DNA from: DASVUC01 sp038237225
GTDB lineage: Bacteria; Planctomycetota; Phycisphaerae; Tepidisphaerales; Tepidisphaeraceae
Length of the DNA: 64,000 nucleotides
Reading direction: 5' to 3'
Assembly (NCBI GenBank): GCA_038237225.1
Contig: JBBRYX010000001.1
Location: 620,001-684,000, forward strand
In this document: piece after piece, positions 52,928 through 60,568 of the stretch
Layout of the letters: each line of letters opens with the position of its first letter
How positions within the stretch are numbered: position 1 is the first letter of the stretch
Notes under the pieces: generated by a model
Told to the model about the DNA's origin: nothing
What the model saw: the letters and a program-made list of their open reading frames with translations, nothing else
Database searches by the model: none
Translations under genes and position numbers: made by a program

Positions 52928-54166
52928 TTAAACAAGCGCCCGTGGCCTGAACCACCAGTCCAGAACCGGCGTGCTCAGACTCACGAGAAGCAGCGCCAAA
53001 AACGCCCCGTAAGAAACATCCAGATATAACTGCAAGACTGCCGCGACAAACCCGACGAGCGCTCCAAAGACCGTTCTCCCCCTGCGGGTCATCGGTCTCA
53101 CGCCCGGGCTGGTCGCCAGAAAGAATGCCATGAACAGGATAGGCCCCGCCATCAACTCATAATTCACAAACGTGAGCGCTGTGGGCCAACCGACCGAGAG
53201 CTTACTGAGGATTAGAGATTGCCAGTGCCTCGATTGCTCGGTGATCGTCACCGGAATCGGCAGCAAGAGAAACCCCGCGTACGCCCCAACCACCACCATC
53301 ACGGGCACCCGGTAATCGATCAGGCCCCGATAGAGCAGGTAAAGCCCTCCCATGATGACGGCCACCGCGCTTCCAAGTCCGATCGCCGCGGGCTGCCCGC
53401 CAACAATCAGATCTTCGAGCGGAGGCATCTTGTCCCGAATTAATTCTTCCAGAGAGAGCGCCGCGCGGTCCGGTGGCTCGCTGCCGGTCGTGTAGGAGAC
53501 GAGCTTGGAACTCGCAGGCTCCGCGTACAGAGCATCCCCTCCTTCGGCCCAGGGGAATTGCGTCCACGCCTCTTTGCGCACCGCGACTTCGCGCCCCGCG
53601 AGACTGCGCTCCGTGGGAACCGCGAGAAGATCGCCCGAGGCGATCCTTCCCCGCTGCAGGACAAAATGCGGGACGAGCAACGATTGAAACATCACGACCA
53701 GAAGCAAATAGACAACCAGAACCGGATGCACCCGGCCCGAGCCCACGCCGCCAAAGAACCAGAGCACAACGACAAGCGCCAACCCCGCTCCCGGCAAGAC
53801 CGCCCAAACGTACCCGGCGGGCGCGCTCGGGTAATTCCCGCTGGCAAGGTGGGCGGGCAACATCAGACCCAGGAGCATCGCCAGCCAAAAGCCATAAGCC
53901 AGATTCAGCCGTCTTCCCCGGCGTCCAACCCTTCTCCACACGACCATCCCCACCATCGCGCTTCCAACGACCAGAACCATCGCGGCAGCGGCTCGCCAGC
54001 CATACAGGATCACCCCCGCGGTCAGCGGCAGGACCAGCGCCAGAACATGCATGAAGAAGAATCGCCACACCCCCACCTCCCCCCGCATCGGCGGATCCAC
54101 CGCTTCCACTGGCCGGACACACTTCAACATCGCTTCGGTCATTGAAGATTGTTGTACGCGACTCAA
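52928..54166 (-). CDS. RnfD/NqrB-like membrane protein, orphan
   Basis: A 412-residue polytopic protein related to RnfD/NqrB, the flavin-carrying membrane subunits of the ion-pumping Rnf/Nqr complexes. The N-terminal third opens LKCVRPVEAVDPPMRGEVGV and has several helices. IGLGSAVAVIMGGLYLLYRG and GPILFMAFFLATSPGVRPMT match the RnfD core. The FMN-anchoring (S/T)GATP motif appears as TTGSEPP (about residue 228), where Glu replaces the acceptor Thr. No other rnf or nqr genes are adjacent, so it acts alone or in an altered complex. The start could be a few codons inside. Confidence 0.72.
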   Translation of the reverse strand: MSRVQQSSMTEAMLKCVRPVEAVDPPMRGEVGVWRFFFMHVLALVLPLTAGVILYGWRAAAAMVLVVGSAMVGMVVWRRVGRRGRRLNLAYGFWLAMLLGLMLPAHLASGNYPSAPAGYVWAVLPGAGLALVVVLWFFGGVGSGRVHPVLVVYLLLVVMFQSLLVPHFVLQRGRIASGDLLAVPTERSLAGREVAVRKEAWTQFPWAEGGDALYAEPASSKLVSYTTGSEPPDRAALSLEELIRDKMPPLEDLIVGGQPAAIGLGSAVAVIMGGLYLLYRGLIDYRVPVMVVVGAYAGFLLLPIPVTITEQSRHWQSLILSKLSVGWPTALTFVNYELMAGPILFMAFFLATSPGVRPMTRRGRTVFGALVGFVAAVLQLYLDVSYGAFLALLLVSLSTPVLDWWFRPRALV

Positions 54167-54342
54167 CCGCCCGTTTCAAAACCCACCTCCTCACTTATTG
54201 AGCGTCAGATGACGATCAGGATGGCGACGATCAGATGAGCTCCGGACGACTGACAAAATTGATTTGACGCTCACCAGCTGCCCCGCTTGCGGGGCGCGTT
54301 CCCCCCCCCTATCCTCCACCTCCCGACGAACGGAACTCTATC

Positions 54343-54903
54343 ATGCAAGCCAGAATCACCGGCAAGGCCTACGTCCTCGGCGACAATGTGGACACGGATC
54401 AGATCATCCCCGCCCAGTATCTGTCGTTTAACCCCTCGCTCCCCGAGGAGCGGAGATTCTTCGGCATGTACGCCATGAGTTCCGTCCCCGAGGGCCAGCG
54501 CGGCCTGCCGCAAGGCAACATTAACTTCGTCCGCGAGAACGAATTCCGCTCCGACTATACCATCGTCATCGGCGGCAGGAACTTCGGCTCCGGCTCCTCC
54601 CGCGAGCACGCCCCCCTGGCGCTTGCTGAAGCCGGCGTGCAGTGCGTGATCGCCGAGTTTTACGCCAGAATCTTCTTTCGCAACTCGGTCAATGGCGGCT
54701 ACCTGATCCCCTTCGAATCCGAGGTCAGGCTGGTTGAGAAAATCAAGACCGGTGACGAGCTCGACGTCTCGCTCGATCAATTGGATGTCATTAACAAGAC
54801 CGATGGCAACCGCTACAAGCTCAAACCGCTCGGCGACGTCCTGCCGATCATCGAGGCCGGTGGAGTCTTCAACTACGCAAAGCAGGAGGGAATGCTGAAG
54901 TAG
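54343..54903 (+). CDS. leuD: 3-Isopropylmalate dehydratase small subunit
   Basis: The swivel subunit of isopropylmalate isomerase in leucine synthesis. The 186-residue protein has GDNVDTDQIIPAQYLS, GGRNFGSGSSREHAPLALAE (the GSGSSREHA loop) and FYARIFFRNSVNGGYLIP, standard for LeuD. The catalytic large subunit LeuC is not adjacent. The small subunit is bacterial-type in length. Confidence 0.92.
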   Translation: MQARITGKAYVLGDNVDTDQIIPAQYLSFNPSLPEERRFFGMYAMSSVPEGQRGLPQGNINFVRENEFRSDYTIVIGGRNFGSGSSREHAPLALAEAGVQCVIAEFYARIFFRNSVNGGYLIPFESEVRLVEKIKTGDELDVSLDQLDVINKTDGNRYKLKPLGDVLPIIEAGGVFNYAKQEGMLK

Positions 54904-54933
54904 CGGCGCGACGAAGCGAAGGCATCAAATAAG

Positions 54934-54972
54934 AAGCCCCGGACGCATCTGCAATGCACCCGGGGCTTTTCG
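54934..54972. terminator. Bidirectional terminator between leuD and the YHS-like gene
   Basis: Arms AAGCCCCGG (54934-54942) and CCGGGGCTT (54960-54968). TTTTCG follows on plus and CTTATTTG on minus. Confidence 0.85.
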
Positions 54973-54996
54973 TTTCTCAAAGTTGGAGTGAGCCGT

Positions 54997-55278
54997 CTAT
55001 TTCATATCCTTCGCATACTTCTCCGGATCCTTCTGAAACTTCTCGACGCAGTCATCGCAGCAGAAACCGACGGTCTTGCCCTTGTAGGTGACCGTCTTGC
55101 CTTTCGGATCCACATCTTCGCCGCCGACCGGACATTTCTTATTCGCGATGGCGGGCTTTGTTGCGGCCTGCGTGGTCGCCGGGGTGGCAGGAGTTTTTGT
55201 CTCTTCCGCTGTTGTGACCTTCACCGCAATCACGCCGTACGTGGCAGCCGCGAGGACAAACATTACAAGCAACTTCAT
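54997..55278 (-). CDS. Exported YHS/TRASH-like metal-binding protein
   Basis: A 93-residue protein with a signal peptide or anchor (MKLLVMFVLAAATYGVIAVK), a Thr/Ala-rich linker and a C-terminal cysteine-rich domain: KKCPVGGEDVDPKGKTVTYK followed by GFCCDDCVEKFQKDPEKYAK. The CPVxG and CCxxC spacing with a terminal KDPEKY is typical of YHS/TRASH modules that bind copper or other metals. GGGAG precedes the ATG at 55278; the longer frame is unsupported. Confidence 0.8.
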   Translation of the reverse strand: MKLLVMFVLAAATYGVIAVKVTTAEETKTPATPATTQAATKPAIANKKCPVGGEDVDPKGKTVTYKGKTVGFCCDDCVEKFQKDPEKYAKDMK

Positions 55279-55383
55279 GTCAGAATCTCCCAAAGGTCTA
55301 CCCAGATGATATGCAATCGGAGGCATTGAGACAAAAAAAGATTCCCTGCGGCAAAGCCGTCAGTACGGAGTGCTACAGGGAAT

Positions 55384-55413
55384 GAAAAAAGCCGCGACGG
55401 CGAAATCGCGGCT
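55384..55413 (-). terminator. Rho-independent terminator of the ferredoxin gene
   Basis: On minus: AGCCGCGA, loop TTTCGCCG, TCGCGGCT, then TTTTTTC. Confidence 0.9.
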
Positions 55414-55442
55414 TCATTCAACAATTGTGCTAAGCGACTGGG

Positions 55443-55703
55443 TTACTTCTTATAGTAGGCCGTGTTCTTCTCGATAAACTCCGCCCACTCGGCGGGGAGA
55501 TCTTCCTGGGGGAAGATTGCGGTGACGGGGCACTCATCGACGCAGAGGCCGCAGTCGATGCAGGTGTCGGGGTCAATATAGAGCATTTCAGCGGCGGCGA
55601 AGGTCTCTTCGTCCTTAGTAGGATGAATGCAGTCGACCGGGCACACCGCGACACAGGCGGTGTCTTTGGTCCCGATGCAAGGCTGCGCAATGATGTGAGC
55701 CAT
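55443..55703 (-). CDS. fdxA: Seven-iron ferredoxin
   Basis: An 86-residue ferredoxin of the 3Fe-4S/4Fe-4S type. Cys9, Cys17, Cys21-Pro and Cys25 belong to the first site, and Cys48, Cys51, Cys54 and Cys58-Pro to the second (CIDCGLCVDECP). The C-terminus (EDLPAEWAEFIEKNTAYY) matches FdxA-type proteins. It carries electrons at low potential. It is monocistronic with its own terminator. Confidence 0.9.
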   Translation of the reverse strand: MAHIIAQPCIGTKDTACVAVCPVDCIHPTKDEETFAAAEMLYIDPDTCIDCGLCVDECPVTAIFPQEDLPAEWAEFIEKNTAYYKK

Positions 55704-55820
55704 ACAAATCTCCTCTAACCGGCGCGATTATAGGGGAAGGGGAAACCGCTGCAAGGTGATCGGAATCGAGCGTGGGGTCCGCTTCTTCGGACGTGCTATT
55801 CCGCATCCCTATCGAGCAGT

Positions 55821-57419
55821 TCACCCTGAAATCAACGACTTTCCATTCATCTCCCCCGGCTTCGCCAGCCCCATCATTTCCAGCGCGGTTGGCGCTACAT
55901 CCGCCAGCCTGCCTTCGGTCCGGAGCTTCTTTCCTTTCATCCGATCATCCACAACGATCAGCTCCACCGGATAGGTCGTGTGCGCGGTGTGCGGGCCGCC
56001 GGTTGCGGGGTCGATCATCTGTTCGCAGTTTCCGTGATCGGCCGTGACGATGGCGACGCCGCCCTGGCGCTGGACCGCTTCGAGAACACGTCCGACGCAG
56101 ATGTCGACATGCTCTACCGCCTTCACCGCGGCAGGAAGAACGCCGGTGTGACCGACCATATCGCCGTTGGCGAAGTTGACGACCATCAGGTCGTACTTGG
56201 CGGAGTTCACGCGCTTCACCACTTCATCGCAGATCCCATAGGCGCTCATCTCCGGCATCTGGTCATAGGTCGTCAGCGGCGCGCCGTTGGGAAGCGCGGT
56301 GGGCGAGGGAATGATCTGCCGATCCTCACCCGGAAATGGAAGGTCCCGATAATCATTGAAGAAGAAAGTGACGTGCGGATATTTCTCGGTCTCGGCCGAG
56401 CGAAACTGTTTCAGTCCAAGATCAGACGCGTACTCCGCGAGGATGTTGGTCATCTTCGGCGGCTTGGGATACGCCACATGGACGGATAAGCCTGTCTCGT
56501 AAGCGGTCATCGTCAGGAAATACAAAAATAATTTTGCGCCCCGATCGAAGCCGACGAAGTCGGGCGCGGTGAATGCTTTGGTCAGCTCGCGCGGACGGTC
56601 GCCGCGATAGTTGTAGAAGATCACGGAGTCGTTGTTCTTCATGATCGCGCGCGGAAAATTTCCGCCATCGCTGATCACGGAGGGCGTCACAAACTCGTCG
56701 CCGGACATGTTGGTCTCGATCGGATGATCGTAGTAGTCCATCACCGCGCCTTCAGCGCTTCGGAAGAGAGGACCATCCCCAAACGCGATGGCGCGAAACG
56801 CCTTCTCAACCCGCGGCCAGCGGTTGTCCCGATCCATGGCCCAATAGCGCCCGGAGACGGTTGCGATCCTGCCGACGCCGATCTCTTTCATCTTCGCTTC
56901 GACCTGGCGGATGTAACCCAATCCTGACCTTGGCGAGGTATCTCGGCCGTCGGTGAAGGCGTGGAGAAAAACACGCTCTAAACCCCGGCGCTTACAGAGT
57001 GCCAGGCAGCCGAAAAGGTGCTCGAGCAACCCATGCACGCCGGCGTCGGAAACGATGCCGAAAAGGTGAAGATCGCTCTGTTTTTCCAGCGCATTCGTTA
57101 CGGCGGCGTTCAGGTCGGTGTTGTCGTAGAACGAACCGTCGCGAATGGCCTTGGTGATGCGCACGGACTCCTGATCGACGATGCGACCGGCGCCGATATT
57201 CTGATGCCCGACTTCGCTGTTGCCCATCGTCCCTTCGGGCAGGCCGACATCGAACCCGCTGGTGTGGATCAGCACGTGCGGATAGTCGCTCATCAGCTTG
57301 TCGTCGACGGGATGGCGCGCGAGATAAACGGCGTTTGCCTTGTTCCATTCCGGAAACGGATTCGATCCCCAACCATCTCGAACAATAATGATGCACGGCC
57401 TCATCGCGATCGTCGTCAC
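55821..57419 (-). CDS. gpmI: 2,3-Bisphosphoglycerate-independent phosphoglycerate mutase
   Basis: Glycolytic interconversion of 3- and 2-phosphoglycerate, metal dependent. The 532-residue protein has the N-terminal Asp in IIIVRDGWGSNP, the catalytic Ser in GNSEVGHQNIGAGRIV (about 67), FTDGRDTSPRSG, and the C-terminal metal site VNFANGDMVGHTG and VTADHGNCEQM. AAAGGA precedes a GTG start. It sits upstream of fdxA on the same strand but with a gap of 117 bases. Confidence 0.93.
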   Translation of the reverse strand: MTTIAMRPCIIIVRDGWGSNPFPEWNKANAVYLARHPVDDKLMSDYPHVLIHTSGFDVGLPEGTMGNSEVGHQNIGAGRIVDQESVRITKAIRDGSFYDNTDLNAAVTNALEKQSDLHLFGIVSDAGVHGLLEHLFGCLALCKRRGLERVFLHAFTDGRDTSPRSGLGYIRQVEAKMKEIGVGRIATVSGRYWAMDRDNRWPRVEKAFRAIAFGDGPLFRSAEGAVMDYYDHPIETNMSGDEFVTPSVISDGGNFPRAIMKNNDSVIFYNYRGDRPRELTKAFTAPDFVGFDRGAKLFLYFLTMTAYETGLSVHVAYPKPPKMTNILAEYASDLGLKQFRSAETEKYPHVTFFFNDYRDLPFPGEDRQIIPSPTALPNGAPLTTYDQMPEMSAYGICDEVVKRVNSAKYDLMVVNFANGDMVGHTGVLPAAVKAVEHVDICVGRVLEAVQRQGGVAIVTADHGNCEQMIDPATGGPHTAHTTYPVELIVVDDRMKGKKLRTEGRLADVAPTALEMMGLAKPGEMNGKSLISG

Positions 57420-57478
57420 AGGATTTCCTTTCAGTCAATCACCGTCATCTTATGCGCCACCTCTCGATTCGGAAGGAA

Positions 57479-57567
57479 GTTGAGCCACGGAGATCACAGA
57501 GACCACTGAGAATACAAAAGCAAATCGAATTTCTTCTCCGTGGTCTCAGTGATCTCTGTGGCTCAAC
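57479..57567. repeat. 89-bp imperfect palindrome (CCACGGAGATCAC family)
   Basis: Arms of 32 bases (GTTGAGCCACGGAGATCACA onward and its reverse complement) match at about 29 positions, around an AT-rich centre. It lies in the divergent gap between gpmI and the lysine-rich microprotein. Confidence 0.7.
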
Positions 57568-57646
57568 TTCTTCTTCCGCGCGCGAATCGCGCGATGGGCG
57601 CTGGCGCACCGCGGCAGAAAAAATTTTTGCGCGACGCAAAAAACCG

Positions 57647-57675
57647 TTGACTCATTTTTCCAATCGCTTTACAGT
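57647..57675 (+). promoter_or_regulatory. Strong promoter of the lysine-rich microprotein
   Basis: TTGACT (57647-57652), a 17-base spacer, then TACAGT (57670-57675). The transcript would start near 57682 and the leader is about 21 bases. Confidence 0.7.
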
Positions 57676-57702
57676 TTGCTCTTGAAAGGAGGTAACAGCG
57701 CC

Positions 57703-57783
57703 ATGGCAAAGAAAGCAGCTAAGAAGTCGACGACCAAGAAGTCGTCAGCCAAGAAGTCGACGACCAAGAAGTCCAAGAAGTAA
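57703..57783 (+). CDS. 26-residue lysine-rich microprotein
   Basis: A very short frame: MAKKAAKKSTTKKSSAKKST then TKKSKK. Twelve of 26 residues are Lys and the rest are only Ser, Thr, Ala and Met, in a repeated KKS(T/S)(T/A) unit. It has AAAGGAGGT eight bases before the ATG, the best Shine-Dalgarno in the window, and a near-consensus promoter. The composition is that of histone H1-like tails (Hc1/HctB, AlgP), which bind DNA or RNA. Possible roles are nucleoid or RNA binding, or a translated leader. It is too short for length-based gene finding. Confidence 0.65.
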   Translation: MAKKAAKKSTTKKSSAKKSTTKKSKK

Positions 57784-57895
57784 ATTCTTCTAACTTGCGG
57801 GCTTCCGTGGCTCACGCCCGCAGCTTCTGGTCACACACCCAAGTCACCCCAAACCGTTTTCGGCCTGGCTCCCCAAAAGGCCGCAGAACAAAAGA

Positions 57896-57930
57896 GAAAC
57901 CTTCCTTGCCACGGCGGAAGGTTTCTTTTT
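57896..57930 (+). terminator. Rho-independent terminator of the microprotein transcript
   Basis: Perfect 10-base arms GAAACCTTCC and GGAAGGTTTC, then TTTTT. The transcript carries about 110 bases of 3' untranslated sequence with two smaller hairpins (TGCGGGC/GCCCGCA near 57797-57822 and CGGCCT/AGGCCG near 57861-57882). Confidence 0.85.
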
Positions 57931-57983
57931 GCGCTGATGTTTACGAATTAAACGCAACCGCGGAGACGCGGAGAGCGGATGAT

Positions 57984-58490
57984 TCAAGCTACTCGGATCA
58001 CCCGCAGGAGCTCTTCGTAGAGTTGGGAGCAGGCTTCGGGGACGACTCGGACTTCGCCGATGACGCTCATGAAGTTGGTGTCGCCGTTCCATCGGGGCAC
58101 AACGTGCTGATGGATATGACCGGGAACTCCGGCACCGGCGCTGCGGCCCAGGTTGATTCCGACATTGAAGCCCTGGGGCGACAAAGCGTTCTTCAGCAAT
58201 TCCAGTCCCCTGGTTGTCTGCTCCATTAAATCAGTTCGCTGATCGACGCTCATTGCTTCGAGGTCGGCGACATGCCCTCGCGGCGCGACCAATAAATGGC
58301 CGTTCGTGTAGGGAAAGCGGTTGATCAGGACGACGGAGTGAGCCGTGGTCCACAGCACCAGCCGTTCTTTTTTCTCGGATTCGCTTGTCGCCGCGGCAGC
58401 TTCGCAGAGAAAGCACTTATCGGACTCGGGCTTGGCGAGGCTTCGGATGTATTCGATCCGCCAGGGCGCAAAAAGCGATTCATTCGGCAT
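57984..58490 (-). CDS. HIT-family nucleotide hydrolase/transferase
   Basis: A 168-residue HIT protein of the Ap4A phosphorylase-like group. CFLCEAAAA (a CxxC zinc-like motif) precedes INRFPYTNGHLLVAPRGHVA, and the catalytic triad is GHIHQHVVPRW (His-x-His-x-His). It hydrolyses or transfers nucleotide alpha-phosphates. Start at 58490 has no strong ribosome binding site. Confidence 0.9.
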   Translation of the reverse strand: MPNESLFAPWRIEYIRSLAKPESDKCFLCEAAAATSESEKKERLVLWTTAHSVVLINRFPYTNGHLLVAPRGHVADLEAMSVDQRTDLMEQTTRGLELLKNALSPQGFNVGINLGRSAGAGVPGHIHQHVVPRWNGDTNFMSVIGEVRVVPEACSQLYEELLRVIRVA

Positions 58491-58618
58491 AAGGCGTGAT
58501 CGTATGAACGGCCCTCTCCGGTCGCAATGATTCTTCCGAAAAGGGGATCATCGAATGTTGATGAACACTCGGTTTTTTGGCCGAAGAACACAACGGAAGC
58601 CCGGGAGGTCTGGACGAC

Positions 58619-58777
58619 ATGAGCACTTACAAGGGCCAATCCAATTACGGCTTCGATCCTCCCCCCTATCCTACGTGGTGGGACTACTTGAATGGTGCGG
58701 TGGTCATAGCCATCGTGCTCGCCTCGGCCGTTGCGGTGCTTTGTTGGATGATTGGCGTTTCCCTCTCGACGATCTGA
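58619..58777 (+). CDS. Small single-span membrane protein
   Basis: A 52-residue protein: MSTYKGQSNYGFDPPPYPTW opens a Pro/Tyr-rich cytoplasmic or surface part, followed by one transmembrane helix (AVVIAIVLASAVAVLCWMIG) and a short tail. GGGAGG precedes the ATG by nine bases; the TTG at 58577 would add 14 residues. No family recognised. Confidence 0.55.
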   Translation: MSTYKGQSNYGFDPPPYPTWWDYLNGAVVIAIVLASAVAVLCWMIGVSLSTI

Positions 58778-58790
58778 TACGCGGTCTTGT

Positions 58791-59180
58791 TCAAGCGCGC
58801 CGCGCCCGTCCAAACACCAGTTCAAACCCCCGCTGAATCATTCTCATCCCTACCGCAGCCGTTGCGAGCCCGGCACAATCGGCGCACCAATCCACGAAGT
58901 CGCACGTACGCTGAAACCAAGGCAGCGCCTGCGTCCATTCATCGAGCGCGCCGTAACACATTCCGATCACGAGGATTTTGAACGCCAGATCCCGTGACGG
59001 CGGGCTGTTGGTCCACAACGCCAGATACAACAACCCTCCGAGCAGACCGTACGCGAGGTAATGCGCCATCTTGTCCCCGCCGCGCATCGTCACCACGAGC
59101 CCCTTCAGATGCGTGAAGTAGAACAGGATCCCCCAGTAGCTGATCAGCAGAATCCAAAACGGGATCGAGCGGCGCGGCAT
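58791..59180 (-). CDS. VanZ-like membrane protein
   Basis: A 129-residue protein with about four transmembrane helices. GGDKMAHYLAYGLLGGLLYL matches the KxxHxxxYxxLg part of VanZ and GALDEWTQALPWFQR the DExxQ part. VanZ proteins are linked to envelope and glycopeptide tolerance but lack a defined activity. The start overlaps the parA stop as ATGA, so the two are cotranscribed. Confidence 0.82.
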   Translation of the reverse strand: MPRRSIPFWILLISYWGILFYFTHLKGLVVTMRGGDKMAHYLAYGLLGGLLYLALWTNSPPSRDLAFKILVIGMCYGALDEWTQALPWFQRTCDFVDWCADCAGLATAAVGMRMIQRGFELVFGRARRA

Positions 59181-60079
59181 CAGGCCACCTGCTCATCGCG
59201 CTCGACATTCGCCGCTGCCAGCTTTGCGGTGTCGAGATGGGTCGCCACATTCACTTTGACTACCGGCCTGGCCTCCGCAACCGGCGGCGCTTCAACCATT
59301 CCGACAACTTCCCTGGCCAGCGCCCGATAATCCGCGGCGCCGTTGCTGGCCGGTTCATACTTCAGGATGTGCTGGCCGAAGCTTGGACTCTCGGCCAGCT
59401 TAATGTTCCGCCGGATGCGCGTGTTGAAGATCCGTGCGTTGGACCACGGCAGGTTCTGAGTCTTTCCTTCCTCGATAAAGCGATTGAGCTCCGCCACCAC
59501 CTCGTTCGACAGCTTCGTCTGCGATTCGAACATGGTCAGAAGAATGCCTGACACCACGAGCTTTGGATTCATCCGCCGGCCGACGAGTTGCACGGTCTCC
59601 AGCAGCTTTGCCACGCCTTGTAGCGCCAGAAAGTGGGGCTGCATCGGAATGAGCACTTCCGTCGCCACCGCCAGGGCATTGATCGTCAAGAGTCCCAGGG
59701 AAGGCGGGCAGTCGATCAGGATGTAATCAAAATCATGAGTCGCCTGCTCGAGCTTCTCTTTTAAGATGGTCTCGCGGCCGAGCACAGAAACGAGTTCAAT
59801 CTCCGCCGCCGCCAGATCGATCGAGCTGGGAACGAGCGCGATTCGCTCATCAACCTTGTGGACGGCCTCCAGAAAGGATCGGTCGTTAATCAGAACGTCA
59901 TACACCGACACCGTTTCATCGGTGGGCTCGACGCCGTAGTTGATGGTCAGATGCGCCTGCGGATCGAGGTCGATCAGGCAAACGCGCTGGCCCAGTTCCG
60001 CCAGCGCGGCGCCAAGATTGACGCTGGTGGTGGTTTTTCCCACGCCGCCCTTTTGATTCATCAATGCAATCGTTCGCAA
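59180..60079 (-). CDS. ParA/Soj-family ATPase
   Basis: A 299-residue Walker-type partition ATPase. The deviant Walker A KGGVGKTTT (Lys10, Lys15) follows MRTIALMNQ. The Asp box is LIDLDPQAHLTINYG, Walker B ILIDCPPSLGLLTINAL. It positions chromosome origins or large complexes. GGAGGT lies five bases before the TTG at 60079; the 14-codon longer frame is not supported. No parB gene is adjacent; vanZ overlaps its 3' end. Confidence 0.88.
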   Translation of the reverse strand: MRTIALMNQKGGVGKTTTSVNLGAALAELGQRVCLIDLDPQAHLTINYGVEPTDETVSVYDVLINDRSFLEAVHKVDERIALVPSSIDLAAAEIELVSVLGRETILKEKLEQATHDFDYILIDCPPSLGLLTINALAVATEVLIPMQPHFLALQGVAKLLETVQLVGRRMNPKLVVSGILLTMFESQTKLSNEVVAELNRFIEEGKTQNLPWSNARIFNTRIRRNIKLAESPSFGQHILKYEPASNGAADYRALAREVVGMVEAPPVAEARPVVKVNVATHLDTAKLAAANVERDEQVA

Positions 60080-60172
60080 GCGCCACCTCCGTGAGCTCCA
60101 GACATCCAAGGAAGAACGCAATTATTGCGTCGGGAGACATGATTACAAGGGTGTGCTAAGGAGAAGGGACGC

Positions 60173-60197
60173 CGGGCGAGACAAGTCTCGCCCCTAC
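60173..60197 (-). repeat. REP-like unit (GTAG-GGGCGAGAC family)
   Basis: On minus: GTAGGGGCGAGACTTGTCTC then GCCC. It sits between parA and the next gene. Confidence 0.65.
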
Positions 60198-60215
60198 AGG
60201 TACATTTGCGACCCA

Positions 60216-60533
60216 ATGGACAACGCTCTTAAAGAACAGCTTAGAGTCGGCGCTCGCGTCAAGGTCACGCAGCAGATTGCCGGCCGCGATTACACGTGGA
60301 CGACGGTCGTCGCCGGGACCGTGCGAAGTTTCGAGCAGAAGCCTACGGGCAGTTGGTTCGCACACTCCAAAGGCGACAAGCTCTGGCTGGATCGGCTCGT
60401 TCTTAAGACGGACAACGGCGAAACGACTACGCTTAACCTTGACGACTACTCGGCGATCGACGTGGAACCCGCGACAGGATTAACCAGCGACGACACCGCG
60501 GAAAAAAAAGACGAGTCCGATCTGCCGCTATAG
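60216..60533 (+). CDS. Small beta-rich hypothetical protein
   Basis: A 105-residue protein. The body (GARVKVTQQIAGRDYTWTTV, VAGTVRSFEQKPTGSWFAH, KLWLDRLVLKTDNGETTTLN) looks like a small beta-barrel (SH3-like) and the tail is acidic (DDTAEKKDESDLPL). Conserved family not identified. It may be coupled to the PfkB kinase 35 bases downstream. The start at 60216 is the first plausible ATG. Confidence 0.6.
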   Translation: MDNALKEQLRVGARVKVTQQIAGRDYTWTTVVAGTVRSFEQKPTGSWFAHSKGDKLWLDRLVLKTDNGETTTLNLDDYSAIDVEPATGLTSDDTAEKKDESDLPL

Positions 60534-60568
60534 CACCCGTCACCCCTCACTCGCTATTTATTATTCCC

